Of a DNA stretch of 64,000 nucleotides, positions 62,817-64,000 are shown piece by piece. The stretch's first letter is position 1. Every line of letters begins with the position of its first letter. The notes under the pieces were generated by a model. That model did no database searches. It was not told where the DNA came from and was given only the letters and a program-made list of their open reading frames with translations. The DNA is taken from assembly GCF_017526105.1 (NCBI RefSeq), contig NZ_CP071839.1, positions 5,161,001 through 5,225,000 on the forward strand, read 5' to 3'. The position numbers and the translations under genes are program-made. This DNA is from Streptomyces cyanogenus (GTDB lineage Bacteria; Actinomycetota; Actinomycetes; Streptomycetales; Streptomycetaceae).

Positions 62817-63260
62817 GTGCGTACGTACAGCCCCAAGCCCGGCGATGTGACGCGCCAGTGGCACGTCATCGACGCTCAGGACGTTGTCCTGGGCCGTCTC
62901 GCCACCACTGCCGCGACCCTCCTCCGGGGCAAGCACAAGCCGATCTACGCGCCGCACGTCGACGCTGGTGACTTCGTCATCATCATCAACGCCGACAAGG
63001 TGCACCTGTCCGGCAACAAGCGGACCCAGAAGATGGCGTACCGCCACTCCGGCTACCCGGGTGGTCTGCGCTCCGTCCGCTACGACGAGCTGCTGGCGAA
63101 GAACCCCGAGAAGGCCATCGAGAAGGCCGTCAAGGGCATGCTCCCCAAGAACACCCTGGGCCGTCAGATGCTCACCAAGCTGAAGGTCTACTCGGGCGAC
63201 CAGCACCCGCACGCTGCCCAGCAGCCGGTGCCGTTCGAGATCACCCAGGTCGCGCAGTAA
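62817..63260 (+). CDS. rplM: Ribosomal protein L13
   Basis: Early-assembling 50S protein. 147 residues from GTG 62817: MRTYSPKPGDVTRQWHVIDA, VVLGRLATTAATLLRGKHKP, VHLSGNKRTQKMAYRHSGYP, and the signature AVKGMLPKNTLGRQMLTKLK. The open frame upstream is leader. L13 leaders with feedback regulation are known in other bacteria. Confidence 0.98.
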   Translation: MRTYSPKPGDVTRQWHVIDAQDVVLGRLATTAATLLRGKHKPIYAPHVDAGDFVIIINADKVHLSGNKRTQKMAYRHSGYPGGLRSVRYDELLAKNPEKAIEKAVKGMLPKNTLGRQMLTKLKVYSGDQHPHAAQQPVPFEITQVAQ

Positions 63261-63302
63261 GTCCGGCCACCCCCTAAGACTGAAGAGAATCTGAGGAGCA
63301 TC

Positions 63303-63815
63303 GTGGCCGAGACCACTGCCGAGCAGCCGCTCGAAGAGCTTGACATCGACAGCTACACCACCGAGTCCGAGGTCCCCGTCGAGGGCGAGTACACCTCGGA
63401 GTCCCTGGCCTCCCGCTTCGGCGAGCCCCAGCCGGCCGCCGGCCTGGGCCGCCGCAAGAACGCCATCGCCCGCGTCCGGATCGTCCCGGGCACCGGCAAG
63501 TGGAAGATCAACGGTCGCACCCTCGAGGACTACTTCCCGAACAAGGTGCACCAGCAGGAAGTCAACGAGCCCTTCAAGGTGCTCGAGCTCGAGGGCCGTT
63601 ACGACGTCATCGCCCGCATCGCCGGTGGCGGTGTCTCCGGCCAGGCCGGTGCGCTCCGTCTCGGTGTCGCCCGTGCGCTGAACGAGGCCGACGTCGACAA
63701 CAACCGCGGCCCGCTGAAGAAGGCCGGCTTCCTGCGCCGCGACGACCGCGCGGTCGAGCGGAAGAAGGCCGGTCTGAAGAAGGCCCGCAAGGCTCCGCAG
63801 TACAGCAAGCGCTAA
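63303..63815 (+). CDS. rpsI: Ribosomal protein S9
   Basis: 30S head protein whose tail touches P-site tRNA. 170 residues from GTG 63303 (ATCTGAGGAGCATC upstream). An acidic N-terminal extension of about 40 residues (typical of actinobacteria), then GRRKNAIARVRIVPGTGKWK, GGGVSGQAGALRLGVARALN and the C-terminal KKARKAPQYSKR with the tRNA-contacting Lys-Arg end. 42 nt after rplM. Confidence 0.98.
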   Translation: MAETTAEQPLEELDIDSYTTESEVPVEGEYTSESLASRFGEPQPAAGLGRRKNAIARVRIVPGTGKWKINGRTLEDYFPNKVHQQEVNEPFKVLELEGRYDVIARIAGGGVSGQAGALRLGVARALNEADVDNNRGPLKKAGFLRRDDRAVERKKAGLKKARKAPQYSKR

Positions 63816-63838
63816 CCAGCAGCTGCCTGCTCGTACTC

Positions 63839-63881
63839 CGAACGCCCCGGCGGCACGCCACATGTGCCCCCGGGGCGTTCG
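63839..63881 (+). terminator. rplM-rpsI terminator
   Basis: CGAACGCCCCGG (63839-63850) pairs perfectly with CCGGGGCGTTCG (63870-63881); the interior GGCAC/GTGCC can extend it. Confidence 0.85.
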
Positions 63882-63958
63882 CTTATCCCAGCCAAGGGCG
63901 TATAACGACACAAGACGCTCAAAGGCTTGTGTGATCGCATGTTTCCTCGGGAGGACAA

Positions 63959-64000
63959 GTGGGACGACTCTTCGGCACGGACGGCGTGCGCGGTGTCGCC
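63959..64000 (+). CDS. glmM: Phosphoglucosamine mutase GlmM (first 14 codons)
   Basis: GTG 63959 after TCGGGAGGACAA, reading MGRLFGTDGVRGVA up to the window edge. GRLFGTDGVRG is the invariant GlmM N-terminus. The enzyme converts glucosamine-6-phosphate to glucosamine-1-phosphate for UDP-GlcNAc. Following rpsI is the expected order in Streptomyces. Confidence 0.93.
   Translation, partial: MGRLFGTDGVRGVA

Overview
The window is from a Streptomyces chromosome. It is about 70% G+C, uses GTG and TTG starts freely, carries whiJ-type regulatory genes, PQQ-repeat Ser/Thr kinases and DUF1023 proteins, and its housekeeping gene order matches, from memory, the S. coelicolor SCO4643 to SCO4736 neighbourhood. 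It spans the secE-nusG, rplKA, rplJL-rpoBC, str (rpsL-rpsG-fusA-tuf), S10, spc and alpha operons and ends with rplM-rpsI and the first codons of glmM.

Layout. 1-5000: 3' part of murB, a divergent NmrA-like oxidoreductase/TetR pair with two clear inverted-repeat operators, adenosine deaminase and an aspartate-type aminotransferase. 5000-8520: tRNA-Trp, secE, nusG, a small DUF3592-like membrane protein, rplK, rplA. 8590-10540: an LprG/LppX-like lipoprotein followed by about 1 kb without a gene, holding a degenerate GC-rich repeat field, a promoter and an rplJ leader whose Shine-Dalgarno sequence is paired in a hairpin. 10540-19660: rplJ, rplL, rpoB (TTG start) and rpoC. 19780-21420: a lipoprotein with TEPET repeats and a convergent multipass membrane protein. 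21590-26240: rpsL, rpsG, fusA, tuf.

Between tuf and rpsJ (26295-39023) lies an accessory block: a membrane-anchored protein; a leftward run of an anti-sigma-type ATPase, a predicted pseudokinase and two PQQ-propeller Ser/Thr kinases; a whiJ-like XRE/DUF397 pair; a cassette of a short helical protein, a DUF1023 alpha/beta-hydrolase and a lipoprotein; a decayed second copy of the hydrolase-lipoprotein junction; and a membrane-anchored protein of unknown function.

39040-55890 holds rpsJ-rplC-rplD-rplW-rplB-rpsS-rplV-rpsC-rplP-rpmC-rpsQ, rplN-rplX-rplE-rpsN-rpsH-rplF-rplR-rpsE-rpmD-rplO, secY-adk-map-infA-rpmJ-rpsM-rpsK-rpoA-rplQ, then truA. Many stops and starts overlap by 1 to 4 nt, suggesting translational coupling. 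56840-61494 is a tightly overlapped three-gene operon (processive GT2, GH26-like lipoprotein, ArnT/PMT-like membrane glycosyltransferase) predicted to build and trim an extracellular polysaccharide. An inward-facing membrane-anchored protein follows, then rplM-rpsI.

The most unusual signals are the pseudokinase-kinase-kinase operon next to an anti-sigma-like ATPase; the SD-sequestering rplJ hairpin; a nearly identical 25-nt hairpin element in the rpsL and rpsJ leaders; the decayed hydrolase-lipoprotein duplicate; the GT2-GH26-GT operon; and the GC-rich minisatellite-like field before rplJ. No insertion sequence, CRISPR array or prophage was seen.
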